Shown: one piece after another, positions 1 through 5,457 of the stretch
Layout of the letters: each line of letters starts with the position of its first letter
Position numbering within the stretch: position 1 is the stretch's first letter
From: Streptosporangiaceae bacterium
GTDB lineage: Bacteria > Actinomycetota > Actinomycetes > Streptosporangiales > Streptosporangiaceae
Length of the DNA stretch: 5,457 nucleotides
NCBI GenBank assembly: GCA_025934635.1
Contig: JAICWX010000473.1
Span: 1 to 5,457, forward strand
Reading direction: 5' to 3'
Position numbers and translations under genes: made by a program
Notes under the pieces: model-generated
Databases searched by the model: none
Told to the model about the DNA's origin: nothing
What the model saw: the letters and a program-made list of their open reading frames with translations, nothing else

Positions 1-1
1 C

Positions 2-1006
2 TGGGTCGGCATCCAGCCGGGTGACGTGCACCTGAACCTGTCCTCGCCGGGCTGGGCCAAGCACGCCTGGAGCAACCTGTTCGCGCCGTGGAACGCGGGC
101 GCGACCGTGCTGGTGCTGAACTACCCGCGGTTCTCGGCCGCCTCGCTGCTCGACGCGCTCGGTTCGTGCGGGGTGTCGACGTTCTGCGCGCCGCCGACGG
201 TCTGGCGGATGCTGATCCAGGCCGACCTGGGGTCGGCGGACATCTCCGCGCTGCGCGAGTGCGTGGCGGCCGGCGAGCCGCTCAACCCGGAGGTCATCGA
301 GCAGGTGCGCAAGGCCTGGGGGATCACGGTGCGGGACGGGTTCGGCCAGACCGAGACGACGGCGCAGGTCGGCAACACGCCCGGGCAGGCGGTCCGGGTC
401 GGCTCGATGGGGCGGCCGCTGCCCGGGTACTCGGTGGTGCTGGTGGATCCGGTGTCCGGTTCTCCCGGCCGGGACGGGGAGATCTGCCTGGACCTGTCCG
501 AGCGGCCGCTCGGGCTGATGACCGGGTACCTGGACGATTCCGCTTTGAACGACCGGGCGATGGCGGGCGGGTACTACCACACCGGCGACGTGGCGAGTTG
601 TGATGATGACGGCTACATCACCTACGTCGGGCGGACCGACGACGTCTTCAAGGCCTCGGACTACCGGATCTCGCCGTTCGAGCTGGAATCGATCCTGATC
701 GAGCACGAGGCGGTGGCCGAGGCGGCCGTGGTGCCGTCACCGGACCCGGTGCGGCTGGCCGTGCCGAAGGCGTACGTGCTGCTGGCGGCCGGGCGCTCGG
801 CGTCGCCGGAGCTGGCCCGGGACATCATGGCGTTCTGCCGGGGGAAGGTGGCGCCGTACAAGCGGATCCGGCGGCTGGAGTTCGCTGACCTGCCGAAGAC
901 CATCTCCGGCAAGATCCGCCGGGTGGAGCTGCGCGACGCCGAGACCAGCCGCTCGTCCTCGCCCCGCGGCGTCACCGAGTTCTGGGAAGAGGATTTCAGC
1001 TGGTAA
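2..1006 (+). CDS. Acyl-CoA synthetase, AMP-forming, medium-chain (ACSM/MACS) type; 5' truncated by window edge
   Basis: This enzyme activates a carboxylic acid with ATP to an acyl-adenylate and transfers the acyl group to coenzyme A in the cytoplasm. The frame is open to the left edge, so 334 residues are seen of a family usually about 530-570 long; the GTG at 26 is internal, because conserved sequence (WVGIQPGDVHLN) already precedes it. Counted from the first visible residue, the core has AAGEPL (89-94), the adenine-binding GFGQTET (113-119), YYHTGD with the ribose-binding Asp (191-196), the hinge GRTDDVFK (210-217) and the C-terminal PKTISGKI (298-305), whose Lys304 is the expected adenylation lysine. 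The phosphate-binding loop lies upstream of the window. The SSPGWAKHAWS segment and FKASDYRIS hinge resemble the ACSM group more than acetyl-CoA synthetases. The usual Gly of the SGYRI hinge motif is Asp here. The gene ends at TAA 1004-1006, converging on and overlapping the minus-strand gene that follows. The exact acyl substrate cannot be read from the fragment. Confidence 0.93.
   Translation, partial: WVGIQPGDVHLNLSSPGWAKHAWSNLFAPWNAGATVLVLNYPRFSAASLLDALGSCGVSTFCAPPTVWRMLIQADLGSADISALRECVAAGEPLNPEVIEQVRKAWGITVRDGFGQTETTAQVGNTPGQAVRVGSMGRPLPGYSVVLVDPVSGSPGRDGEICLDLSERPLGLMTGYLDDSALNDRAMAGGYYHTGDVASCDDDGYITYVGRTDDVFKASDYRISPFELESILIEHEAVAEAAVVPSPDPVRLAVPKAYVLLAAGRSASPELARDIMAFCRGKVAPYKRIRRLEFADLPKTISGKIRRVELRDAETSRSSSPRGVTEFWEEDFSW
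737..1006 (-). other. 270-bp convergent 3' overlap: tail of the questin-oxidase-like frame antisense to the acyl-CoA synthetase
   Basis: From 1006 down to TGA at 739-737 the minus-strand frame lies entirely opposite the C-terminal domain of the synthetase, including the codons of its PKTISGKI motif. Its composition (many Arg, His, Pro and Gln) is what antisense translation of a high-GC gene gives, so it is probably not selected as protein. In the neighbouring minus-strand frame a TGA lies at 998-996, preceded by codons for GGVTS. A one-base insertion in the CCGGCGGAG stretch near 1007-1015 would join the family domain to that stop. Either the stop has been lost or the assembly lacks one base. 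Confidence 0.7.
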
Positions 1007-2047
1007 CTCCGCCGGGTCGATGAGGTCGGCGCAGCGGGTGGCGGCGGCGAGCAGGGTCGGGTCGCCGCCGCGGGCATGGGCGTCCAGGACGGTGTCGGTC
1101 AGCTTGATCACGTGCTCGTCGCCGTGGTCGGTGGCGCGGGCCATCAGGTTCTCGGGGCTGACGGCGGGGGCGGGCGGGGCCGGCTGGGGTTCGGAGGGGG
1201 CGTAGGCGACGGTGATGGCGGCGCACGCGGCCCAGGTCGCGGCCAGGGTTGCCGGCCACAACGCCTCGGGCAGGGCGGGCAGCAGCTGGATCATCGCGTT
1301 CGGCGCGGTGGCGACGTGGACGAGCAGGACCGGGCTGCCGTAGCCGTGGGTGGCGTACTGCCGGGCCCCCGCTTCGACCAGGCTGGCCAGTGTTTCCGGC
1401 ACCTCCGCGGACGTGGCCGGGGGGCGGAGCGTCGTCAGCGCCGGGGTCCAGGCGGGCAGGTCGGCCAGCCGGGCGAACCGGTCCCGCATCTCCCCGCTCT
1501 GCTCCGGCAGCCGGGGCAGTTCGGCCAGTGCCTCGGCGGCGTCGAGCGACCCGGCCGGGGCGGCGAGGCCGGGCACGAAGATCGCGCGGGCGGCCCAGTA
1601 GCCCATTGCGTGGGCGATCTCGTCGACTGCTTGCGGCGAGGTGTCGCCGGCCAGGACCGTGCGGACCGCGTGGCCGGCCCGGATCAGGCCGTGGGTCGCG
1701 CCGGAAGCGATAGCGGGCAGCAGGCGCGGCCACCAGGCGGCCATTACCCGCGGCCACGGTTCGGCGCGCACAGCCCGGCGGAAGAACGCGACCCAGTCGC
1801 CGACGCGGTTCAGCTGACCCATCGCCTGGCGCCAGTTGTCCTCGGTGATCGGGTCGTCCTCACCGGGCAGGTCCACCAGGCGCGCCACGTACCGGTCCAG
1901 CCAGGGGCCGACCTGCGCGCCGTAGCCGCGCCGGGTCAGTACCTCGACGGCCATCGGGCCGTGGTTGCTCAGGCCGTTGTCGCCGCCCCACTCCGGCCCC
2001 CACTGGTGCAGCCGGACGTACGCCTCGTCGAGCACATCACTGGTCAT
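737..2047 (-). CDS. Questin oxidase-like (DUF4243) family protein with read-through C-terminal tail
   Basis: This looks like a bacterial member of the questin oxidase family. Fungal relatives open the ring of the anthraquinone questin with NADPH and O2; the role of bacterial members is not established. Family-like features are NHGPMAVEVL near the N-terminus (28-37), THGLIRAGHAV (118-128), a central THGYGSPVLLVHVATAPNA stretch (233-251) and DHGDEHVIKLTDTVL (307-321), with recurring His residues (29, 119, 126, 234, 244, 308, 312) that could form an active site. No signal peptide is seen. The ATG at 2047 has GGGAGG (2053-2058) 5 nt upstream. The family region ends at about Ile343 (position 1019). 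No stop follows, and residues 348-436 are antisense to the synthetase gene, rich in Arg, His and Pro like a shadow frame. Codon 348 is TTA, the only one noticed in the genes here. The natural protein may be about 345-350 residues. It follows the permease by 52 bp and may be the last gene of that operon. Confidence 0.8.
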   Translation of the reverse strand: MTSDVLDEAYVRLHQWGPEWGGDNGLSNHGPMAVEVLTRRGYGAQVGPWLDRYVARLVDLPGEDDPITEDNWRQAMGQLNRVGDWVAFFRRAVRAEPWPRVMAAWWPRLLPAIASGATHGLIRAGHAVRTVLAGDTSPQAVDEIAHAMGYWAARAIFVPGLAAPAGSLDAAEALAELPRLPEQSGEMRDRFARLADLPAWTPALTTLRPPATSAEVPETLASLVEAGARQYATHGYGSPVLLVHVATAPNAMIQLLPALPEALWPATLAATWAACAAITVAYAPSEPQPAPPAPAVSPENLMARATDHGDEHVIKLTDTVLDAHARGGDPTLLAAATRCADLIDPAELPAEILFPELGDAAGRGRAAGLGVAQLHPADLAGDGLRQVSELQPPDPLVRRHLPPAERHDVPGQLRRRRAPGRQQHVRLRHGQPHRVR

Positions 2048-2099
2048 GAGATCCTCCCGTCAGCCGAGCCCCCGTGGTCCAGGAAATCACGAACCGGGG

Positions 2100-2927
2100 T
2101 CAGCTGGTGATGTCGGCGGAGGTGAAGCGGGCCCAGGCGAAGGAGCCGAACAGGACGGCGTAGGCGGCGAACGAGAGCAGGCCGTGGAGCAGGGTGGTGG
2201 TGTCGACCGGGGCCCGCAGCAGGGCGTCGAAGGAGAGCCACCAGTGCGTCGGCAGGTACGGGCCGATCGCGGCCAGCTGCGGCACGTTGTCGAGCACCTC
2301 GCTGGTCACGACCAGGATCATGACCGCGGCGATGGCCCCGATGGCATGCTCGGTCAGGGTCGAGATGGCCAGCCCGATGGCGCCGAGGGCGGCCATCGCG
2401 GCCGCCACGTACAAGGTCACGAACAGCAGCCGGAGCAGCCCGTCGGCCAGCGAGACCGTGGTCCCGGACAGCAGGGTCACCGGGCCGACCGGGAACAGCA
2501 CCGTGCCGGCCAGCAGCGCCACCACCGAGACGATGAACGTGGCGCACAGCCCGAACGTCACGATCACGCCGAACTTGACCGCGAGCAGCCGGGTGCGCCC
2601 GGCCGGGACGGCCAGCAGGTAGCGCAGCGTGCCGTAGCCGGCCTCGCCGGCCACCGAGTCGCCCGCGACGACCGCGACCACGACCGGCAGCACCAGGATG
2701 AGCAGGGTGGACAGGGCGATGAAGGTGAGGAACACGCCGTTCCCGGCCAGCTGGTTGAAGAACGCCGGGCCGCCGCCGTCGCCGCCGCCCTGCGGGTGCG
2801 GGGCCGCCAGCCGCAGCGCGATGCCGATGATCAGGGGGAAGACGGCGGTGACGGCGAGCAGCAGGAGATTGCGCCGGCGCAGCAGGACGAGCCGGAGCTC
2901 GGAGTGGTAGAACCTAGCCGCTGACAT
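2100..2927 (-). CDS. ABC-2 type transporter permease
   Basis: This is the membrane subunit of an exporter that works with the ATPase encoded just upstream. The 275-residue protein has a short basic cytoplasmic N-terminus (SELRLVLLRRR) and about six hydrophobic segments, near residues 19-40, 64-88, 117-145, 163-190, 194-211 and 247-266. An extracytoplasmic Gly-rich loop (PHPQGGGDGGG, 44-54) lies between the first two. The cytoplasmic stretch GDSVAGEAGYGTLRYLL (89-105) followed by PAGRTRLLAVK (108-118) is the coupling region typical of ABC-2 permeases of the BcrB/NatB kind, and the length suits that family. The ATG at 2927 lies inside the last codons of the ATPase gene (14-bp overlap), with a GGGGAGGG ribosome site ending 5 nt upstream, so translation is probably coupled. 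The substrate cannot be told; drugs, peptides and lipids are all known for relatives. Confidence 0.92.
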   Translation of the reverse strand: MSAARFYHSELRLVLLRRRNLLLLAVTAVFPLIIGIALRLAAPHPQGGGDGGGPAFFNQLAGNGVFLTFIALSTLLILVLPVVVAVVAGDSVAGEAGYGTLRYLLAVPAGRTRLLAVKFGVIVTFGLCATFIVSVVALLAGTVLFPVGPVTLLSGTTVSLADGLLRLLFVTLYVAAAMAALGAIGLAISTLTEHAIGAIAAVMILVVTSEVLDNVPQLAAIGPYLPTHWWLSFDALLRAPVDTTTLLHGLLSFAAYAVLFGSFAWARFTSADITS

Positions 2928-3921
2928 CGAAGCCCTCCCCGGTCAGCCCCACGAACAGGTCCTCCAGGCTCGGCGACGTGACCGCGAAGCCGCGGACCCC
3001 GATCCCGGCCTGGACGAGCTCGGCGCAGATCTGCTCGGGCGAGGCGTCGCCGAGGACGGCGGAGGCCTCGCCGGTGCTGGAATGGCCCGTGGTGGAATCG
3101 CCGGTGCCGCCGCCCCCGTGGGCGACACCGGACGCGTCGGCCAGGCCCGTGCTGGTGAGCTCCACTCCGGTGAGGCCGAGCCCGGCCAGCACCTTGGCGG
3201 CTCCTTCGGGGTCGGCGGTCTGCACCGTGACCCGGGCGGCGCCGGTGCGGCGCAGCTCGGCCAGCGAGCCCTGGAAGACCAGCTGCCCGGTCCGCATCAC
3301 GCCCACGTGGGTGCAGATCTGCTCCACCTCGGCCAGCAGGTGGGAGGAGACGAACACGGTGATGCCGTCCGCGGCGATCTGCCTGATCAGCGCGCGTACT
3401 TCCCGGGTGCCCTGGGGGTCGAGGCCGTTCGTCGGCTCGTCCAGGATGATCAGGTCCCGGGGCTGCAGCAGGCCGGCCGCGATGGCCAGCCGCTGCTTCA
3501 TGCCCAGCGAGTAGTGCCGGTACCGCTTGCCCGCCGCGGCCAGCAGGCCCACCCGGTCCAGGGCCTGTTCGATCCGGGCCCTGGCGGTGGCCGGATCGGC
3601 GGCCCGGTCGGCCGCGTCATACCGGGCCAGGTTGGCGGTGCCGGTCAGGAACGGGTAGAAGGCCGGTCCCTCGACCAGCGAGCCGACCCGGTGCAGCACC
3701 CGGGTGGCGCCGTCCGGCATCGGCACGCCGAGCAGCGCCGCGGTCCCGCTGGTCGGGAAGGCCAGCCCGAGCAGCATCCGGATGGTGGTGGTCTTGCCGG
3801 AGCCGTTCGGCCCGAGGAAGCCGTAGACGGCGCCGGGCGGGACGGTGAGATCGATATGGTCGACGGCGAGCTGACCGCCGCGGAAGCGCTTGGTCAGCCC
3901 GCTGGTCGAGATCGCGGTCAA
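2914..3921 (-). CDS. ABC transporter ATP-binding protein, BcrA/CcmA-like exporter type
   Basis: This cytoplasmic ATPase would drive the ABC-2 permease encoded next. All nucleotide-binding motifs are present in order: Walker A GPNGSGKT (37-44), a Q-loop region VGSLVEGPAFYP (79-90) with Glu in place of Gln as is usual in BcrA-like proteins, signature YSLGMKQRL (137-145), Walker B LIILDEP (157-163), D-loop GLD (166-168) and switch His194. The C-terminal part ends with SPSLEDLFVGLTGE, common in drug-type exporters. At 335 residues it is slightly long. The excess is a Gly/Ser/Thr-rich linker at about 262-290 that contains three degenerate five-residue repeats. The start is TTG at 3921, sharing TTGA with the stop of the LolA-like gene upstream; AGGGA lies about 5 nt before it, and no other start codon fits the conserved N-terminus. 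The 4-bp and 14-bp overlaps with its neighbours show a tightly coupled operon. Confidence 0.94.
   Translation of the reverse strand: MTAISTSGLTKRFRGGQLAVDHIDLTVPPGAVYGFLGPNGSGKTTTIRMLLGLAFPTSGTAALLGVPMPDGATRVLHRVGSLVEGPAFYPFLTGTANLARYDAADRAADPATARARIEQALDRVGLLAAAGKRYRHYSLGMKQRLAIAAGLLQPRDLIILDEPTNGLDPQGTREVRALIRQIAADGITVFVSSHLLAEVEQICTHVGVMRTGQLVFQGSLAELRRTGAARVTVQTADPEGAAKVLAGLGLTGVELTSTGLADASGVAHGGGGTGDSTTGHSSTGEASAVLGDASPEQICAELVQAGIGVRGFAVTSPSLEDLFVGLTGEGFDVSG
3061..3105 (-). repeat. Three degenerate 15-bp tandem repeats inside the ABC ATPase linker
   Basis: Read on the plus strand the units are GGAGGCCTCGCCGGT (3061-3075), GCTGGAATGGCCCGT (3076-3090) and GGTGGAATCGCCGGT (3091-3105); the last two match at 12 of 15 positions. 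In the protein they give TGDST, TGHSS and TGEAS (residues 273-287). The unit length is a multiple of three, so copy-number change would keep the frame. The repeat lies between the nucleotide-binding domain and the C-terminal segment, where extra length is likely tolerated. Confidence 0.7.
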
Positions 3922-5036
3922 TGGTTCCCTGCGGCCGGGTTGGCCGACGCCGCGGCGTAGAGGACGCTGGGCTGGACGGCGCCGACGTAGGCGCGGCCGG
4001 AGTCGGTGATCAGCACCGAAACCAGGCTGGTGCGCAGCAGCCGGCCGTTGCCCCAGGCGCCGTGCACCTGAGTGGCCGAGCCGAGCAGGGCGTTGAGCAC
4101 GGCGGAGCTGTCGCCGGGTGAGTGGTCGCCGGACGCCGGCCCGGCTGGGGAGAGGCCGGCGGACGGCAGGCTGAGCACCGTCAGCCAGTCCTTGCCGATG
4201 GTGGCGTAGCCGGAGGTGTCAGGCGCCTGGCCGTGGTCGCCGCTGCCCAGGTTCACCTGGCTGACCGAGGAGCCGGGGGGCGGGGTGAAGGTGAGGTCGG
4301 CGGCGGCCGGGGTGACGAACTGGATGGCGGTGTAGCCGACCTGGAAGGCGGGGGTGCTGGCGCCGCGGGCGAAGACCTGCAGCCGGAGCGGCACGCCGTT
4401 GCGGGCGTCCACGTCGATCTGCACCTGGCCGACCAGCGACCGGTGGTCCTTGGGCGCGAGGACCAGCGCGTAGGCGGCCTGCCCGGCCACCGACACGTTG
4501 CTGGCCACGCTGACCGCGGTGGTCGGCCCGACCGCGGCCAGCACCTGCTGGGCCGCCTGCTGCGGCGTCACCGGCTGATCGGGCACGGTGTTTTCGGCCG
4601 GGGCGTGCGCGGGGAGGGTGTACTTGGTGACCTTGTTCAGGGTGCTCTGCCACAGCCAGGCGGTGCGGCCGTCCCTGATCACGTCGCTCTCGCTCAGCGA
4701 CTGCGGCACGGCCAGCCGGAAGTGCCGCGGGCTCGCGTACCACACCCGGATCGTGTGCGACCCGGTGAGCAGCGAGGACAGCGACGCGGGGCTGCCCGTC
4801 GCGGGGAGCGCGGGCAGCCCGAACGACGCGGTCTCCACCACCGTGCCGGTCAGCGGCGGCGTGGTGGCGTTGGCGACCTGGGCGAGCAGCTGGGCGGGCG
4901 TGCGCGCGGGCAGGCCGGGAGCGGCCTGGGCCGTGGTGATGAGCGACCCGGCCAGGATCCCGCCGGTGACGACCAGCGCGCCGGCCGGAACCGCCCACCT
5001 GGCCCGTCGCGATGACAGCCTCGGTACCTGAACCAT
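3918..5036 (-). CDS. Secreted LolA-like (LolA/DUF2092-type) protein
   Basis: This is probably an extracytoplasmic protein with a LolA-like half-barrel, a fold that binds lipid or lipoprotein acyl chains in Gram-negative LolA/LolB and mycobacterial LprG/LppX. The 372 residues begin with a basic n-region (RLSSRRAR, 7-13), a hydrophobic core (about 15-35) and a likely signal peptidase I site after AQA (38/39). No cysteine was found in the protein, so it is not a lipoprotein. Segments typical of the family include GTVVETASFGLP (64-75), HTIRVWYASPRHFRLAV (94-110), RDGRTAWLWQSTLNKVTKYT (121-140), an Ala/Gln-rich helix (155-170), QVQIDVDARNGVPLRLQVF (204-222), and a C-terminal part with GNGRLLRTSLVSVLITDSGR (329-348) and YVGAVQPSVLY (350-360). 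The ATG at 5036 is the only start in frame before an upstream stop at 5106-5108. It is the first gene of the operon and shares a TTGA overlap with the ATPase gene. A substrate-binding or sensing role for the exporter is inferred. Confidence 0.82.
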   Translation of the reverse strand: MVQVPRLSSRRARWAVPAGALVVTGGILAGSLITTAQAAPGLPARTPAQLLAQVANATTPPLTGTVVETASFGLPALPATGSPASLSSLLTGSHTIRVWYASPRHFRLAVPQSLSESDVIRDGRTAWLWQSTLNKVTKYTLPAHAPAENTVPDQPVTPQQAAQQVLAAVGPTTAVSVASNVSVAGQAAYALVLAPKDHRSLVGQVQIDVDARNGVPLRLQVFARGASTPAFQVGYTAIQFVTPAAADLTFTPPPGSSVSQVNLGSGDHGQAPDTSGYATIGKDWLTVLSLPSAGLSPAGPASGDHSPGDSSAVLNALLGSATQVHGAWGNGRLLRTSLVSVLITDSGRAYVGAVQPSVLYAAASANPAAGNH

Positions 5037-5118
5037 GCCTCCTACAGTGCATCGCCGCGACTGTGAGCACCCTGAGAGGCCGGCAACGGCATCCGGACAT
5101 GTGCGTCACACTGGGACG
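5037..5118. promoter_or_regulatory. Divergent intergenic region with probable back-to-back promoters
   Basis: These 82 bases separate the divergent starts of the LolA-like gene (5036, minus) and the response regulator (5119, plus), so both promoters and any operator should lie here or just inside the flanking genes. On the minus strand TTGCCG (5086-5081) is a possible -35 element, but no convincing -10 follows. Two possible binding motifs are seen: the inverted repeat ACAGT-N11-ACTGT (5044-5064) and the direct repeat GTGAG/CTGAG spaced 9 bp start to start (5063-5076). Both are short and could be chance. Autoregulation by the divergent response regulator is plausible but not shown. Confidence 0.45.
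5038..5043 (-). promoter_or_regulatory. Perfect Shine-Dalgarno AGGAGG with only 1 nt before the ATG of the LolA-like gene
   Basis: The minus strand reads TGTAGGAGGCATGG, so a perfect AGGAGG ends 1 nt before the ATG at 5036, where 5-9 nt is usual. No ATG, GTG or TTG lies in frame at the normal distance downstream, and the signal peptide begins right at this ATG, so the start call stands. The close spacing may lower translation, or the functional pairing may be shifted. Confidence 0.55.
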
Positions 5119-5457
5119 GTGCGGGTGCTAGTGGTGGAAGACGAGCGGCGGCTGGCCTCGGCCGTGCGCCGCGGCCTGACCGCCGAGGGCTTCGTCGTCG
5201 ACGTCGCCCACGACGGCGTGGACGGCCTGCACCAGGCGCGCGAGGGCGGCTACGACGCCGTGGTGCTCGACCTGATGCTGCCGGGCCTGTCCGGCTACCA
5301 GGTGTGCGAGCGGCTCCGGGCCGAGCGCAACTGGGTGCCGGTGCTGATCCTGTCGGCCAAGGACGGCGAGTACGACCAGGCCGACGGGCTCGACCTCGGC
5401 GCCGACGACTACATGACCAAGCCGTTCTCCTACGTGGTGCTGGCCGCCCGGCTGCGC
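5119..5457 (+). CDS. OmpR/PhoB-type response regulator, receiver domain; 3' truncated by window edge
   Basis: This is the DNA-binding half of a two-component system; a sensor kinase would phosphorylate it. The 113 visible residues cover nearly the whole receiver domain: VRVLVVEDE with the acidic pair Glu7/Asp8, the phosphorylated Asp51 in VVLDLMLPGLSGYQV, the switch Ser79 in VLILSAKDG, and Lys101 in DDYMTKPFSY. The winged-helix effector domain expected after this point lies beyond the window, so the OmpR subclass rests on similarity of the receiver (AHDGVDGL, GADDY.TKPFSY.VL.ARLR). The GTG at 5119 matches the usual start of this family. An in-frame GTG at 5101 would add six residues (VRHTGT) with no better ribosome site, and only a weak GGGA lies just before 5119, so a short-leader or leaderless transcript is possible. 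It is divergent from the LolA-like/ABC operon, which is its most likely target. Confidence 0.9.
   Translation, partial: MRVLVVEDERRLASAVRRGLTAEGFVVDVAHDGVDGLHQAREGGYDAVVLDLMLPGLSGYQVCERLRAERNWVPVLILSAKDGEYDQADGLDLGADDYMTKPFSYVVLAARLR

Noticed and set aside
26..28. GTG as the true start of the acyl-CoA synthetase
   Set aside because: The frame is open to the window edge and family sequence precedes it, while the phosphate-binding loop is missing, so the gene begins outside the window.
1011..1030. GCCG...CGGC hairpin as terminator between the convergent genes
   Set aside because: Only 4 bp of stem with a 12-nt loop and no T-tract on either strand.
2070..2099. CCCCG...CGGGG inverted repeat after the permease stop as a terminator
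   Set aside because: A 5-bp stem with a 20-nt loop and no T-tract; too weak to call in DNA of this composition.
1076..2110. Long plus-strand open frame opposite the questin-oxidase-like gene
   Set aside because: Composition is Gly/Arg/Gln-rich without motifs, as expected for the antisense of a high-GC gene; the minus-strand frame has the family motifs and a good ribosome site.
1965..2924. Plus-strand open frame opposite the permease
   Set aside because: Low-complexity Gly/Gln/Asp/Arg sequence that mirrors the hydrophobic codons of the permease; no plausible start signal.
3082..3960. Plus-strand open frame opposite the ABC ATPase
   Set aside because: Shadow frame; the opposite strand carries every ABC motif in order.
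4122..5015. Plus-strand open frame opposite the LolA-like gene
   Set aside because: Gly/Arg/Val/His-rich shadow with no recognisable domain; the minus strand has a clear signal peptide and family segments.
4219..5109. Minus-strand open frame starting upstream of the LolA-like start
   Set aside because: It lies in another frame of the same strand, is highly Arg/Pro/Ala-rich and lacks any motif.

Overview
The window reads as chromosomal DNA of a high-GC actinomycete, of Streptomyces or Catenulispora type. By eye G+C is around 70%, third codon positions are almost all G or C, long antisense shadow frames run opposite every gene, and GTG and TTG starts occur. The protein families also fit: a secreted LolA-like protein next to an ABC-2 exporter and an OmpR-type regulator is a familiar actinobacterial arrangement. 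No RNA genes, insertion sequences, CRISPR arrays or attachment sites were seen.

Layout. Positions 2-1006 (+) hold the C-terminal two thirds of an AMP-forming acyl-CoA synthetase of the medium-chain (ACSM/MACS) type; its start lies before the window. Running the other way is a four-gene block on the minus strand, transcribed from about 5036 down to 737. In order it encodes a secreted LolA-fold protein (5036-3918), an ABC ATPase (3921-2914), an ABC-2 permease (2927-2100) and a questin-oxidase-like (DUF4243) protein (2047-737). The first three overlap (4 bp, then 14 bp) and are almost certainly one translationally coupled operon; the fourth follows after 52 bp and is probably cotranscribed. On the other side of an 82-bp divergent intergenic region, an OmpR/PhoB-type response regulator starts at 5119 (+) and runs out of the window.

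How the genes may work together. The ATPase and permease would form a BcrAB-like exporter in the membrane, with the LolA-fold protein outside the membrane as a likely binder of a hydrophobic ligand or as a sensor. The divergent response regulator, probably followed by a histidine kinase beyond the window, is the obvious candidate controller. This is inferred from gene order and families.

The oddest points are these. The questin-oxidase-like frame has no stop where its family domain ends and reads about 89 codons into the antisense of the synthetase gene. A threefold 15-bp repeat is built into the ATPase linker. A perfect Shine-Dalgarno sequence sits only 1 nt from the only usable start of the LolA-like gene. 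I see no wholly new system here, but the LolA/ABC/regulator module and the overlapping 3' ends deserve a second look.
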